A DNA stretch of 57,897 nucleotides from JAGVSV01 sp040766135 (GTDB taxonomy: Bacteria > Bacillota > Clostridia > Christensenellales > Aristaeellaceae): the NCBI GenBank assembly GCA_040766135.1, contig JAXGRA010000013.1, positions 1 to 57,897 on the forward strand, given 5' to 3'. The notes under the pieces were generated by a model that did no database searches, was not told where the DNA came from, and saw only the letters and a program-made list of their open reading frames with translations. How positions within the stretch are numbered: position 1 is the stretch's first letter; each line of letters starts with the position of its first letter. This document shows positions 42,180 to 51,267 of this stretch, one piece after another. Made by a program: the position numbers and the translations under genes.

Positions 42180-43628
42180 ATGAAAAAAGCAGATATCGGC
42201 CTGGTCGGGTTGGCCGTCATGGGCGAAAACCTGGTCATGAACATGGAAAGCAAGGGCTTCAGCGTGGCGGTGTTCAACCGCACCGTCCAGAAAGTGACGG
42301 ACTTTGTGGAAGGCCGCGCCAAGGGCAAGAACATCATCGGCACCTATTCGCTGGAGGAGTTGGCCAACAGCCTCAAAACCCCGCGCAAAATCATGCTGAT
42401 GGTCAAGGCCGGGCAGCCGGTGGATGACTTTATTGAAGCGCTGCTGCCCTATCTGGACAAGGGCGACATCATCATTGACGGTGGCAACAGCCACTTCCCG
42501 GACACCGCGCGCCGCACCGAATATGTGGAAAGCAAAGGCCTCTTGTACATCGGCACCGGTGTGAGCGGCGGCGAAGAAGGCGCGCTCAAGGGCCCCAGCA
42601 TCATGCCCGGCGGCAGCCCCGCGGCCTGGCCGCATGTCAAGCCCATCTTGCAGGCCATTGCCGCGCAGGTGGACGGCCAGCCCTGCTGTGACTGGGTGGG
42701 CGAAGGCGGTGCCGGTCACTTTGTCAAAATGGTGCACAACGGCATTGAATACGGCGACATGCAGCTCATCTGCGAGGCGTACTTCCTGATGCGCGATGTG
42801 CTGGGCATGAGCGCGGATGAAATGCACGAAGTGTTTGCCGAGTGGAACAAGGGCGAGCTGGACAGCTATCTGATTGAAATCACCCGCGATATCCTGGCCA
42901 AGAAGGACGAGGACGGCCAGCCGCTGGTGGACAAAATCTTGGACACCGCCGGGCAGAAAGGCACCGGCAAGTGGACGGCCATTGCCGCGCTGGACGAGGG
43001 CATACCGCTGACGCTGATTGCCGAGGCCGTGTTTGCGCGCAGCCTGTCGGCCAACAAAAACGGCCGCGTCAATGCATCCAAGGTGTTGAAAGGCCCCGGC
43101 AAGAAGTTTACCGGCGACCGCAAGGCGTTCGTCGAAAGCATCCGCAAGGCGCTGTACGCCAGCAAGATCGTATCCTACACGCAAGGGTATCTGCTGATGA
43201 AGGCCGCCGCCGAGACCTATGGCTGGCACCTGAACATGGGCGGCATTGCGCTGATGTGGCGCGGCGGGTGCATCATCCGCAGCGTGTTTTTAGGCAAGAT
43301 CAAGGAAGCCTTTGACAAGGATCCGGAGCTGGAAAACCTGCTGCTGGCCCCGTACTTTACCCAGGCCATTGACGAAGCGCAGGACAGCTGGCGCGAGGTA
43401 TGCGCGCAGGCCATGCTGCTGGGCGCCCCGGCCCCGGCCATGACCAGCGCACTGGCGTACTACGACGGCCTGCGCACCGCGCGCTCGGCCGCCAACCTGC
43501 TGCAGGCGCAGCGCGACTACTTCGGCGCCCACACCTATGAGCGCGTGGACAAGCCGCGCGGCGAATTTTTCCATACCGACTGGACGGGCGAGGGCGGTGC
43601 CACGGCATCCACCCAGTACAACGTATAA
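42180..43628 (+). CDS. gnd: 6-phosphogluconate dehydrogenase (decarboxylating)
   Basis: This 482-residue enzyme oxidises and decarboxylates 6-phosphogluconate to ribulose-5-phosphate with NADP+ or NAD+. Landmarks are GLAVMGENLVMNM (coenzyme loop), IIDGGNSHFPDT, GTGVSGGEEGALKGPSIMPGG, the catalytic Lys in GGAGHFVKMVHNGIEYGDM and ILDTAGQKGTGKW. Length is that of the long Gnd form. The first coenzyme-loop residues fit position 42180 as start (GAGGAGAG upstream); the longer frame reads back through the kinase. Its place between a KdgK-like kinase and a LarA-like epimerase points to gluconate use. Confidence 0.96.
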   Translation: MKKADIGLVGLAVMGENLVMNMESKGFSVAVFNRTVQKVTDFVEGRAKGKNIIGTYSLEELANSLKTPRKIMLMVKAGQPVDDFIEALLPYLDKGDIIIDGGNSHFPDTARRTEYVESKGLLYIGTGVSGGEEGALKGPSIMPGGSPAAWPHVKPILQAIAAQVDGQPCCDWVGEGGAGHFVKMVHNGIEYGDMQLICEAYFLMRDVLGMSADEMHEVFAEWNKGELDSYLIEITRDILAKKDEDGQPLVDKILDTAGQKGTGKWTAIAALDEGIPLTLIAEAVFARSLSANKNGRVNASKVLKGPGKKFTGDRKAFVESIRKALYASKIVSYTQGYLLMKAAAETYGWHLNMGGIALMWRGGCIIRSVFLGKIKEAFDKDPELENLLLAPYFTQAIDEAQDSWREVCAQAMLLGAPAPAMTSALAYYDGLRTARSAANLLQAQRDYFGAHTYERVDKPRGEFFHTDWTGEGGATASTQYNV

Positions 43629-43642
43629 AAAGGGAGAACACC

Positions 43643-44920
43643 ATGAAATCGCTGACGCTGTATGAGCGCACGCACGAAGGCTTAAGCGCCCGGGACATCC
43701 GTCAGGCGCTGGAAAATGCGCTTCAGGACAGGCTGCCGAAGCTTAAAAAAGTGTTGCTGCTGCCGCCGGATTATACGCGCTTCCACTCCTATGCCGGGCC
43801 CATTACCGAGATGTTGTACAACATGCTCAAGGACACCTGCACGGTGGACATCCTGCCCGCGCTGGGCACCCACGTGCCCGTCACCCAATCGGAATGGGAG
43901 AGCATGTTTGGCAGCATCCCCTTTGACCGCATGATTGTGCACAACTGGCGCAACGATGTGGTGCAGGTGGGCGAGGTGCCCGCAGCCTTCCTGACCGAAG
44001 TTTCCGAAGGGCTGGTCAACGAGGCCGTGCCGGTGGAGGTCAACAAGCGCATCCTTGATCCCTCGTACGATCTCATCCTGTCCATCGGCCAGGTGGTGCC
44101 GCACGAGGTGGTGGGCATGGCCAACCGCAACAAAAACGTGCTGGTGGGATGCGGCGGCTCGCGCATGATCAACGCCAGCCATATGTTGGGCGCGTTCTAT
44201 GGCATGGAGCGCATCATGGGCCGCGACCATACGCCGGTGCGCAAGGTGTTTGACTATGCCGAGGACAACTTCCTGATGCATGTGCCCATCACCTACATCC
44301 TGACCGTTACCACCGCCCCGCAGGGCAACATCCACGTGCACGGCCTGTTTGTGGGCCGTGAGCGCGCCCGCTTTGAGGAAGCCGTGGCGCTGGCCCAGCA
44401 AAAGAACCTGATACTGATGGACCGGCCCATCCGCAAGGCCGTGGTGCTTCTGGACGGCACGGAGTTTAAGAGCACCTGGCTGGGCAACAAGGCTGTCTAC
44501 CGCACGCGCATGGCCATCATGGACGGCGGCGAGCTGGTGGTGCTGGCCCCCGGTGTGGACAAGTTTGGCGAGGACAAGGACATTGACCTGCTCATCCGCA
44601 AGTATGGCTACAAGGGCCGCGAATATGTGCTGGACATGGTCAAGCAGCATGAGAAATTGAGAAACAACCTGTCCGCCGCCGCGCACCTGATCCACGGCAG
44701 CAGCGATGACCGCTTCAAGATCACCTACTGCACCAGGCACCTCACCCGTGAAGAAGTGGAGGGCGTGGGCTATGGGTACATCCCCTATGAGGAAGCCATC
44801 CGGCGCTACAACCCTGAGGTGCTGGAGGATGGTTTCCAGATTATGCCCGACGGCGAGGAAATCTTCTACGTCTCCAACCCCGCGCTGGGCCTGTGGGCGG
44901 AGCGCGGGAAGTTTGAGTAG
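43643..44920 (+). CDS. LarA-family nickel-pincer 2-epimerase/racemase
   Basis: This 425-residue protein is a LarA (DUF2088) homologue. Compared with lactate racemase (His108, His174, Lys184, His200), the matching residues are His77 in ALGTHVPVT, His154 in VVPHEVVG, Lys164 and His180. The spacing from His154 to Lys164 (10) and to His180 (26) is the same as in LarA, so the cofactor site looks complete. LarA needs a nickel-pincer nucleotide made by LarB/C/E, which are not in this window. Next to Gnd and KdgK, a gluconate/mannonate-type 2-epimerase is more likely than lactate racemase. GGGAG precedes the ATG, and a repeat element follows the stop. Confidence 0.88.
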   Translation: MKSLTLYERTHEGLSARDIRQALENALQDRLPKLKKVLLLPPDYTRFHSYAGPITEMLYNMLKDTCTVDILPALGTHVPVTQSEWESMFGSIPFDRMIVHNWRNDVVQVGEVPAAFLTEVSEGLVNEAVPVEVNKRILDPSYDLILSIGQVVPHEVVGMANRNKNVLVGCGGSRMINASHMLGAFYGMERIMGRDHTPVRKVFDYAEDNFLMHVPITYILTVTTAPQGNIHVHGLFVGRERARFEEAVALAQQKNLILMDRPIRKAVVLLDGTEFKSTWLGNKAVYRTRMAIMDGGELVVLAPGVDKFGEDKDIDLLIRKYGYKGREYVLDMVKQHEKLRNNLSAAAHLIHGSSDDRFKITYCTRHLTREEVEGVGYGYIPYEEAIRRYNPEVLEDGFQIMPDGEEIFYVSNPALGLWAERGKFE

Positions 44921-44922
44921 TG

Positions 44923-45054
44923 ATACTGATTCCAAACATGATTGCATCGTCGGCTGCTCGGTCAGCGTAGCGCTGCTACGCTTCCTCTCGACTGCTCCTT
45001 GCTGCAAGCCAAAATCCCTCTCCCCTTTGGATGCAATAATGTTTTCATCAGTAT
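44923..45054. repeat. Palindromic intergenic repeat element, copy B (132 bp)
   Basis: The same element as at 21977-22136. The core from GTCGGCTGCTCGG (44949) to TTTGGATGCA is nearly identical, including hairpin AGCGTAG-CGCTG-CTACGCT. The left inner arm with CTTGCAGC is deleted. The terminal arms read TACTGAT and ATCAGTA where copy A reads TACTGGT and ACCAGTA, so both sides changed together and pairing is kept. It starts three bases after the larA-like stop. Confidence 0.75.
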
Positions 45055-45074
45055 AATCCCTTGATCGCTTTGTA

Positions 45075-45111
45075 TTGCAAAACCGGGTAGCGTGCGCTGC
45101 CCGGTTTTGCA
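45075..45111. terminator. Bidirectional terminator between larA-like and isomerase genes
   Basis: TGCAAAACCGGG-TAGC and GCTG-CCCGGTTTTGCA pair over a GTGC loop. It separates converging transcripts. Confidence 0.82.
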
Positions 45112-45138
45112 TATTAAAGCAGGTAAGAGCTTCACTCA

Positions 45139-45948
45139 CTACGAGCCGTATTTTTCCAGCAGCATGTCATAGTTGCGGCGGATGTTGGCAGGGTCATCAT
45201 AATGCCGCCACCACAGCTCATACATAAAGCATCCCTCGTACCCCACCGTGCGCAGCGCCTGCAGGATGACGCGCCAATCCAGCACCCCTTTGCCGGGGAA
45301 CCAGTGGCGTTCGTCCATGCCGTCATCATCCGCGATATGCACCGTCAGCAGCCGGTCACCCACGGCGGTAATGACATCCTGCGGCTTGTCCTTCTGGCAG
45401 TGGTTGACATCCACGCAGCAGCCGGCTATGCCCTGCAGCGCATCCAGATACGCTATCGTTTCGGCCACCGTGTTGCATAGGTCGGTGCGCGGCATCGTTT
45501 CAACCGCAATGTGCAGATCGCTGCGGTACAGCTTGCGCACGCTGTCCAGCGAGGTTTGGAGGCGCAGGGCGCGCTCCTCCGGTGCGATGGGGCCAAAGCT
45601 GGGGTGCAGCACAACCTTGTCTATCCCCATGCGTGCACATGCTTCCATGTATCCGCCCACCAGGTCAATGCCGGCCTGCGCATATGTGGGGTTGGATATG
45701 TCAATCGCTCGCCCGGCCGGCAAATGCACGCTCCATACCTCAATGCCGCCATCCTGCCAGGTGCCAATCAGGCGCTTCAGGGCCTCATCGTGCAGCGTGT
45801 AATGCTCTGCCTCCCATTCCCACAGGATGGCCGTTTCCACGCAGTCAATCCGCGCATCACGGTAATGCGGGATCATCGCCCGCAGGCTGTAAAAATCCCG
45901 CTCCGCATCCCATGCGGTAGAGAAACCCAGTTTCCATGCTGATGCCAT
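45139..45948 (-). CDS. Sugar phosphate isomerase/epimerase (xylose-isomerase-like TIM barrel)
   Basis: This 269-residue protein has metal-site segments typical of the family: VVLHPSFGPI, LHIAVETMPR, CVDVNHCQ, LLTVHIADDDG and GCFMYELWW. The start is the ATG at 45948 with GGAGG nine bases upstream; codons further up run into AT-rich non-coding sequence. It is a single gene transcribed away from the sugar ABC importer and could isomerise the imported sugar. It is distinct from the similar-fold protein at 30309. Confidence 0.84.
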   Translation of the reverse strand: MASAWKLGFSTAWDAERDFYSLRAMIPHYRDARIDCVETAILWEWEAEHYTLHDEALKRLIGTWQDGGIEVWSVHLPAGRAIDISNPTYAQAGIDLVGGYMEACARMGIDKVVLHPSFGPIAPEERALRLQTSLDSVRKLYRSDLHIAVETMPRTDLCNTVAETIAYLDALQGIAGCCVDVNHCQKDKPQDVITAVGDRLLTVHIADDDGMDERHWFPGKGVLDWRVILQALRTVGYEGCFMYELWWRHYDDPANIRRNYDMLLEKYGS

Positions 45949-46088
45949 GCTATTGATCCTCCATATACATGTGTGGCAAGATGATACTGGTTTACGGAGG
46001 GTGTTACAAGCCCTGAGTAAGGTGTTTTTAGACACCATATATGCAAGAAAAATCAAGAAATATTAACCATGGCACCCTATCAAAACGC

Positions 46089-46140
46089 TTGACTAACCTA
46101 CAAATATGTGATATTAATGAACAAGATAGTTATATTAATG
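46089..46140 (+). promoter_or_regulatory. Promoter with 21-base-spaced direct repeats before the sugar importer
   Basis: TTGACT (46089-46094), 17 bases and TATTAA (46112-46117) form a promoter. ATATTAATG occurs at 46111-46119 and 46132-46140, 21 bases apart and so on the same DNA face. The spacing fits a dimeric AraC-like or similar regulator, but none is encoded nearby. The rest of 45949-46220 is AT-rich and shows no gene. Confidence 0.5.
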
Positions 46141-46220
46141 CAACACTGTACGACCAATACTAACCAGTGAATTTGGCCATGACAATCAGATATAGGATTG
46201 GTTCAAGGAGATGAGCTGTT

Positions 46221-47126
46221 GTGACGAAAAGCAACACTAAAAAGAAAGTTACTCTAAAGACGCAAAATGCCATTGCTGGGTATCTATTGGTTTCTCCTAT
46301 TTTAATCGGGATTTTGCTTTTTACTGTGATACCTGTCATTTTTTCACTTTATATCAGTTTTACTGATTGGAATATGCTTCATGATTATAATTGGGTTGGT
46401 TTGAAAAACTATGTCGATGTTCTTGGCAGTAAAATGCTGAAAACTGTAAGTAGTAATACACTGGTATATTGCGTGATCGCCATTCCTGGCTCAATAATCG
46501 TTGGATTGCTTCTCGCTTTGGCACTTAATTCATCAATAAAAGGAAAGGCGTTTTATAGGAGTGCTTTTTTTCTACCCAACATAACAACGACTGTTGCGGT
46601 GGCCATCGTTTGGACATGGCTTTACAATGACAGTTATGGCCTTATCAATGCTTTGTTAAATTCACTAGGTCTGCCTAGTGTAAAATGGATCTCATCACGA
46701 GCGTGGGCAATGCCTTCAGTAGCAATCATGTCAATTTGGCAGGCCATGGGATATGATATGATCATTTTAACTGCAGGACTTAAAAACATAGATCCCACAT
46801 ACTATGAGGCGGCTAAGATAGATGGGGCTAATGGATTTTCAGCTTTTAGGAAAATCACTCTCCCATTGCTGTCACCTACTTTATTCTTCTTGATAGTTAC
46901 ACATTTTATTGGATATATGCAAATGTTTGACGCTGCTTACATTATGACCAAAGGAGGTCCTGGCCACGCTACGAGAACCATTGTCATGCAGATTTACTAT
47001 ACTGCTTTTGAGTTCTTTAGGATGGGAGAGGCGGCTTCTTACGCATGGTTGTTATTCATTGTTGTAATGGCAATCACTTTGGTACAATTTAAGCTGCAGG
47101 ATAAGTGGGTGAATTATGATGTCTAG
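46221..47126 (+). CDS. ABC sugar transporter permease (UgpA/LacF type)
   Basis: This 301-residue permease of the carbohydrate uptake-1 family has six helices and the conserved EAA loop (YEAAKIDGANGFSAFRKITLPLLSP, about residues 194-218) that contacts the ATPase. The start is GTG with AAGGAG upstream. It heads a permease-permease-binding protein unit with no ATPase; a shared MsmK-type ATPase elsewhere is expected. The codons are AT-rich, unlike genes up to 45948 and from 51327. Confidence 0.92.
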   Translation: MTKSNTKKKVTLKTQNAIAGYLLVSPILIGILLFTVIPVIFSLYISFTDWNMLHDYNWVGLKNYVDVLGSKMLKTVSSNTLVYCVIAIPGSIIVGLLLALALNSSIKGKAFYRSAFFLPNITTTVAVAIVWTWLYNDSYGLINALLNSLGLPSVKWISSRAWAMPSVAIMSIWQAMGYDMIILTAGLKNIDPTYYEAAKIDGANGFSAFRKITLPLLSPTLFFLIVTHFIGYMQMFDAAYIMTKGGPGHATRTIVMQIYYTAFEFFRMGEAASYAWLLFIVVMAITLVQFKLQDKWVNYDV

Positions 47127-47985
47127 CATAAAAGTAAAGCGTATTTCTATAGGAATGACAGCAAATGGAAAATTGAAAAGGCTGTTATTGCATCTTGTTC
47201 TGATTACTTTATGTGTGACCTGTTTCTTCCCGTTTATTTGGATGATATCATCGTCTCTTAAAAGTAATGAATTGATATTTAGCTATCCTCCTCAATTCAT
47301 CCCAGATCCGGTTTCATATGCAAATTATCCTCTTGCATGGGAAGAGACCAAAATGGGTGCAGCTATGTTGAACAGTCTTCTGATAGCTGTCCTAGCCACG
47401 GTAGGAAACTGCGGAGTCAGCTCTTTGGTTGCATACGGCTTTGCTAAAGTGGATTTTCCTGGTCGCAGCGCGTTGTTCCTTTTCGTAATCAGCACCATGA
47501 TGATTCCATATCAAGTAATACTCATTCCGCTTTTTATCATTTTTAAGCAATTTGGGTGGATCAATACTTACTATCCTCTCATTGTACCGTCTTTGTTTGG
47601 CACTGCAAGCAACGTATTCCTGATGCGTCAATATATCAAAGGTATTCCTGACGCGTATAGCGAAAGTGCTTTTATTGATGGGGCCGGGCACCTGCGAATC
47701 TGGTCACAAATTATTTTACCAATGTCGGTACCTATGCTTGTTTCATTGGGTGTATTAACTTTTATGCGTCATTGGAACGATTATCTTGGGCCGATGTTAT
47801 ATATCAGCAGCAGAGAGAAAATGACAGTACCCTTGGTGTTGCGTATGTTTCAAAGCAGTTACACAACGCAATGGCACTTGCTTATGGCAGCAGCCTGTAT
47901 AGCGCTCATGCCTGTCATACTACTCTATATTGCTGCTCAACGTTACATTATCAGCGGTATCATGTTAGGTGGAATAAAAGGCTGA
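47116..47985 (+). CDS. ABC sugar transporter permease (UgpE/AraQ type)
   Basis: This 289-residue permease pairs with the preceding one. It has six helices, the LKSNELIFSYPPQFIPDP segment after helix 1 and the EAA loop SESAFIDGAGHLRIWSQIILP. It starts inside the end of the previous gene (an 11-base overlap; a second ATG follows directly). It shares the low G+C of the cassette. Confidence 0.92.
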   Translation: MMSSIKVKRISIGMTANGKLKRLLLHLVLITLCVTCFFPFIWMISSSLKSNELIFSYPPQFIPDPVSYANYPLAWEETKMGAAMLNSLLIAVLATVGNCGVSSLVAYGFAKVDFPGRSALFLFVISTMMIPYQVILIPLFIIFKQFGWINTYYPLIVPSLFGTASNVFLMRQYIKGIPDAYSESAFIDGAGHLRIWSQIILPMSVPMLVSLGVLTFMRHWNDYLGPMLYISSREKMTVPLVLRMFQSSYTTQWHLLMAAACIALMPVILLYIAAQRYIISGIMLGGIKG

Positions 47986-48015
47986 AGCCTTTTAAATATG
48001 AAGGAGGTCACCAAA

Positions 48016-49275
48016 ATGAAAAGAAGACTTACTCTGCTACTAGTTGTCGTGTTACTCATGTCTTTACTTTCTTTCCCCGCTCTGTCATCTGATGAAGTAA
48101 CTGTTGTCAAAATTCTTGCGGCGGCACACACACAAAAGATTCATGACGAGCTTGCAGCGAAGTTCAACGAAACGCATGATCACATTAAGATCGAAGTGGA
48201 TGGAAGCGCAAGCGGATGGGATGGCGTTTCCACAAAGCTGATTACCTTGCTTGCGGGCGGAGAAGAGGTGGACATCGCTACCGTCTCAACCTCTTATTAT
48301 CCGCAGTTTGCTGCCCTTGGTCAATTGCTGGATATTACCGAACACGCGGAGGCTACCTACTCTAAGGATGAATACTACTGGTCTGTATTTGATGGCTTGA
48401 GGGTAGACGGCAAGCTATATGGAGTTCCGCTGTCTGTATATACCTTGCTCAACTATGTAAACAAAACGATGTATGACGCAGCTGGCCAACCTTATCCATC
48501 TACAAAATGGGGAAAAGAGGCCTGGACGTATGAAGACTGGAAAAAAGCTGCGTATGATTTGAGCTATGGTGAGGGACTCGACCGTGTCTATGGCGCGTTT
48601 ATTGAATATCAATTAGAACGCACGGCGGCATTTTTATTCCCGGAAGGATTAAATTACTGGGGAGAGGATTTAGAGCCGCAATTTGATAATGAACGCATCA
48701 GAGATATCCATAAGGAAGTTTACAAAATGCTACATGAGGATAAGGTCATCCCTGATCCCTCCATGGTAGACACGGCGGGAATCGTACAGCTGTTTGCCGA
48801 TGGAAAGGTGGCTAACTTCATTACCGGTACTTGGAACCATTCCAGCATTTATAAGTCAGGTGTGGAATTTGGTGTATCTGCTACGCCCGGCGGGGTCACG
48901 GTCGGATATGTTGATGTGTACATTCCTTTAAAAGCGACAAAGCATCCTGAAGCGACTTTGGAAGTTCTGGATTATCTTATTAGCTACGACGCGACAATGT
49001 ATAAATACGCCAACAATGAACTTGGTCCGCAGGTAAATAAAAAGGCTACTATTGACAGTGCTGAGAACAGCTTTGCCGGATTGACGCAGGAAGAGCGTGA
49101 ATGCGTGTTTGCAGCCTTGGAGAATAGCCGTCCCCTTACGGTGTTCCCAGAGTGGGCAGAGTTCCTTTCCAACTCTTTACTGCCCATCTCAAACTTGATG
49201 AGATATGCTGAGTATACTGTGGATGAAGGCTTTGATCAGTTGCAGGAGGAAGCACTGGCAATACTTGGCAAGTAA
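48016..49275 (+). CDS. Extracellular sugar-binding protein of the ABC importer
   Basis: This 419-residue family-1 solute-binding protein has a signal peptide (KRRLTLLLVVVLLMSLLSFPALSS) and a binding fold with GGEEVDIATVSTSYYPQF and KLYGVPLSVYTLLNYVNK. No lipobox cysteine is seen, so it may be anchored only by an uncleaved signal or be released. AAGGAGGT lies at ideal distance from the ATG at 48016. The gene follows both permeases instead of leading them. Context (two GH127-type enzymes) points to arabinose-containing oligosaccharides, by inference. Confidence 0.9.
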   Translation: MKRRLTLLLVVVLLMSLLSFPALSSDEVTVVKILAAAHTQKIHDELAAKFNETHDHIKIEVDGSASGWDGVSTKLITLLAGGEEVDIATVSTSYYPQFAALGQLLDITEHAEATYSKDEYYWSVFDGLRVDGKLYGVPLSVYTLLNYVNKTMYDAAGQPYPSTKWGKEAWTYEDWKKAAYDLSYGEGLDRVYGAFIEYQLERTAAFLFPEGLNYWGEDLEPQFDNERIRDIHKEVYKMLHEDKVIPDPSMVDTAGIVQLFADGKVANFITGTWNHSSIYKSGVEFGVSATPGGVTVGYVDVYIPLKATKHPEATLEVLDYLISYDATMYKYANNELGPQVNKKATIDSAENSFAGLTQEERECVFAALENSRPLTVFPEWAEFLSNSLLPISNLMRYAEYTVDEGFDQLQEEALAILGK

Positions 49276-49319
49276 AATGATGGAAACATATTAGAGTTTC
49301 GGGTTGATTTATGCGGGTG

Positions 49320-49350
49320 ATGAGGGCTGGCCTAATGCGCCAGCCCTCAT
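49320..49350. other. Strong hairpin between binding protein and GH127-like genes
   Basis: ATGAGGGCTGGC and GCCAGCCCTCAT pair perfectly over a seven-base loop, with no T run after it. It is likely an mRNA-stabilising or partial stop structure that raises binding-protein output over the enzyme gene. Confidence 0.65.
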
Positions 49351-49367
49351 CGAAAGGAGAAAGTATT

Positions 49368-51203
49368 GTGATTGCAAAAAATAAATTCCGTATGTTTAGC
49401 CGTGGGGAAATAAAGCCGGAGGGGTGGCTAAAAACGCAGCTCAGAATTCAGGCGGAGGGCCTTGCGGGAAATCTGGACAAGGTTTGGCCTGATGTTCGGG
49501 ACAGCAAATGGATTGGTGGGGATAGGGAAGGGTGGGAGCGTGTTCCATATTGGCTGGATGGTTTCATTCCGCTCGCCTATCTTCTGGATGACGCGGATTT
49601 AAAAAAACGAGCAGATAAGTATGTTACAGCGATCATCAGCCGACAGGAAAGTGACGGTTGGATATGTCCCTGCACATTAGAGGAACGACGCAGTTACGAT
49701 CTATGGCCCGGGATATTGATAGCGAAGGTCTTATCGATGTATGCTGACTTGAGTGGCAGTGTTGAGGCGGAAGAGTCGCTATATCGCCTATTGAAAAACC
49801 TATGGGAATTCACACGCCATTGCACGCTGCATAATTGGGCTGCCATGAGATGGTTTGAAGCTTTGATTCCCATTTACTGGATGTATGAACGCAAGCCTGA
49901 GGAATGGCTGATTCGGTTGGCTCTTCGTTTTCAGCAAATGGGATACGATTATAACGGCTTATTCGGTCCATTTAGGGATCAAAAACCGGAACGGGTTTGG
50001 ACCTATAGCACGCACGTGGTAAATCTGTCAATGGCAATCAAACAGGATGCATTGATGAGCAGAATCAGTGGCTCTGATCCAAACGATTTTGCAGAAAGAA
50101 TGCTTAAAGAGCTTTTTGAGCACCATGGAATGGCTGTCGGGCATTTCACCGGTGATGAATGCTTGATGGGGGATAGCCCGGTACAGGGAAGTGAATTCTG
50201 CGGCGTTGTAGAGGCCATGTATTCCTATGAGTGGTTGCTTGCCATTACCGGCAATCCGAAGTGGGGAGACTATTTGGAGAGATTGGCCTTTAATGCTTTG
50301 CCGGCTACGGCCAGTCAGGATATGTGGTCACATCAATATGATCAACTTACAAACCAAGTGCGTTGCGAACGCTTACCGGAAGGACATGTTATTTTCGGTA
50401 CCAACGGCCCGGAAAGTCACTTGTTTGGATTAGAACCTAACTATGGCTGTTGCACTGCTAACTTTGGCCAGGGTTGGCCGAAATTTGCAATGTCTACATT
50501 CATGAAAAGTGAAAGCGGGATTGTTTCTTCCGTTATTGCGCCAAGCCGTATCGAGACGAAAGTGAATGGGAAACCCGTTCAGTGTGATCTGAAAACAGAT
50601 TATCCATTTGGCAGCAAACTGGAGTACACAATACACGCCGACAGCCCGGTAGAATTCGAACTGTTAATCAGAATTCCTTCTTGCGCTAAAAGTGCCAAAG
50701 TTAATGGACAAGCTGTAGAACCCGGCAAATTCCATAACGAGAAGAGATCGTGGTCGGGCACTGAAAAAGTTGTGATAGAGCTGGAATTTGCTGCGGAGAT
50801 TGTTTCTAGGCCAAGGCAGATGGGAGTACTTTGGCATGGTCCTTTGCTGTACAGTGTACCGATTGCGGAAGAGTGGATCAAGCATGAGTATACAAAAAAT
50901 GACGTAGAAAGAAAGTACCCATATTGTGATTATGAAATACTGCCCAAATCCAAGTGGAACTATGGATTCTCAGCGAATGATTTTAAGTTTGTCCAAGGTA
51001 AAACAGGTGAAACTCCTTTTGCGAATGACCCCGCTCCGGTAGAGATCATGGCGCAGCTTGTGGAAATCCCCTGGGAGGAGGAGCATGGGATATGCACGGC
51101 TGAACCATCATCCCGTGTACCGATATCTGATCCGCATCCGGTAAAGATGATACCGTATGGCTGTGCCAAGCTTAGAATGACTGAAATGCCTATATTGTTC
51201 TAG
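49368..51203 (+). CDS. DUF1680/GH127-type glycoside hydrolase (AT-rich paralogue)
   Basis: This 611-residue protein has the (alpha/alpha)6 barrel pattern of the GH127/GH146 beta-L-arabinofuranosidase superfamily and a C-terminal beta domain. The NYGCCTANFGQGW stretch near residue 357 has the double Cys of the Cys/Zn site, and GVVEAMYSYEWL near 280 may hold the acidic partner. The usual third cysteine pattern (CxCC) is reduced here. The start is GTG with AAAGGAG upstream; an ATG further up would include the hairpin. It is transcribed with the sugar importer and shares its AT-rich codons. Substrate by family: beta-L-arabinofuranosides, not certain. Confidence 0.83.
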   Translation: MIAKNKFRMFSRGEIKPEGWLKTQLRIQAEGLAGNLDKVWPDVRDSKWIGGDREGWERVPYWLDGFIPLAYLLDDADLKKRADKYVTAIISRQESDGWICPCTLEERRSYDLWPGILIAKVLSMYADLSGSVEAEESLYRLLKNLWEFTRHCTLHNWAAMRWFEALIPIYWMYERKPEEWLIRLALRFQQMGYDYNGLFGPFRDQKPERVWTYSTHVVNLSMAIKQDALMSRISGSDPNDFAERMLKELFEHHGMAVGHFTGDECLMGDSPVQGSEFCGVVEAMYSYEWLLAITGNPKWGDYLERLAFNALPATASQDMWSHQYDQLTNQVRCERLPEGHVIFGTNGPESHLFGLEPNYGCCTANFGQGWPKFAMSTFMKSESGIVSSVIAPSRIETKVNGKPVQCDLKTDYPFGSKLEYTIHADSPVEFELLIRIPSCAKSAKVNGQAVEPGKFHNEKRSWSGTEKVVIELEFAAEIVSRPRQMGVLWHGPLLYSVPIAEEWIKHEYTKNDVERKYPYCDYEILPKSKWNYGFSANDFKFVQGKTGETPFANDPAPVEIMAQLVEIPWEEEHGICTAEPSSRVPISDPHPVKMIPYGCAKLRMTEMPILF

Positions 51204-51267
51204 ATGTCGTAGATACAAGATATTCATATCTCCGAATAAATGGAGATGTGGATTTGCATATCCCCGT

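Noticed and set aside
41889..43628. Long open frame giving a 579-residue 6-phosphogluconate dehydrogenase fused to an N-terminal extension
   Set aside because: The extra 97 codons overlap the kinase gene in another frame; the family's N-terminus begins at 42180 behind GAGGAGAG.
49311..51203. Earlier ATG start for the AT-rich GH127-like gene
   Set aside because: It would place a strong hairpin inside the coding region and add residues without resemblance to the family; the GTG at 49368 has a proper AAAGGAG site.
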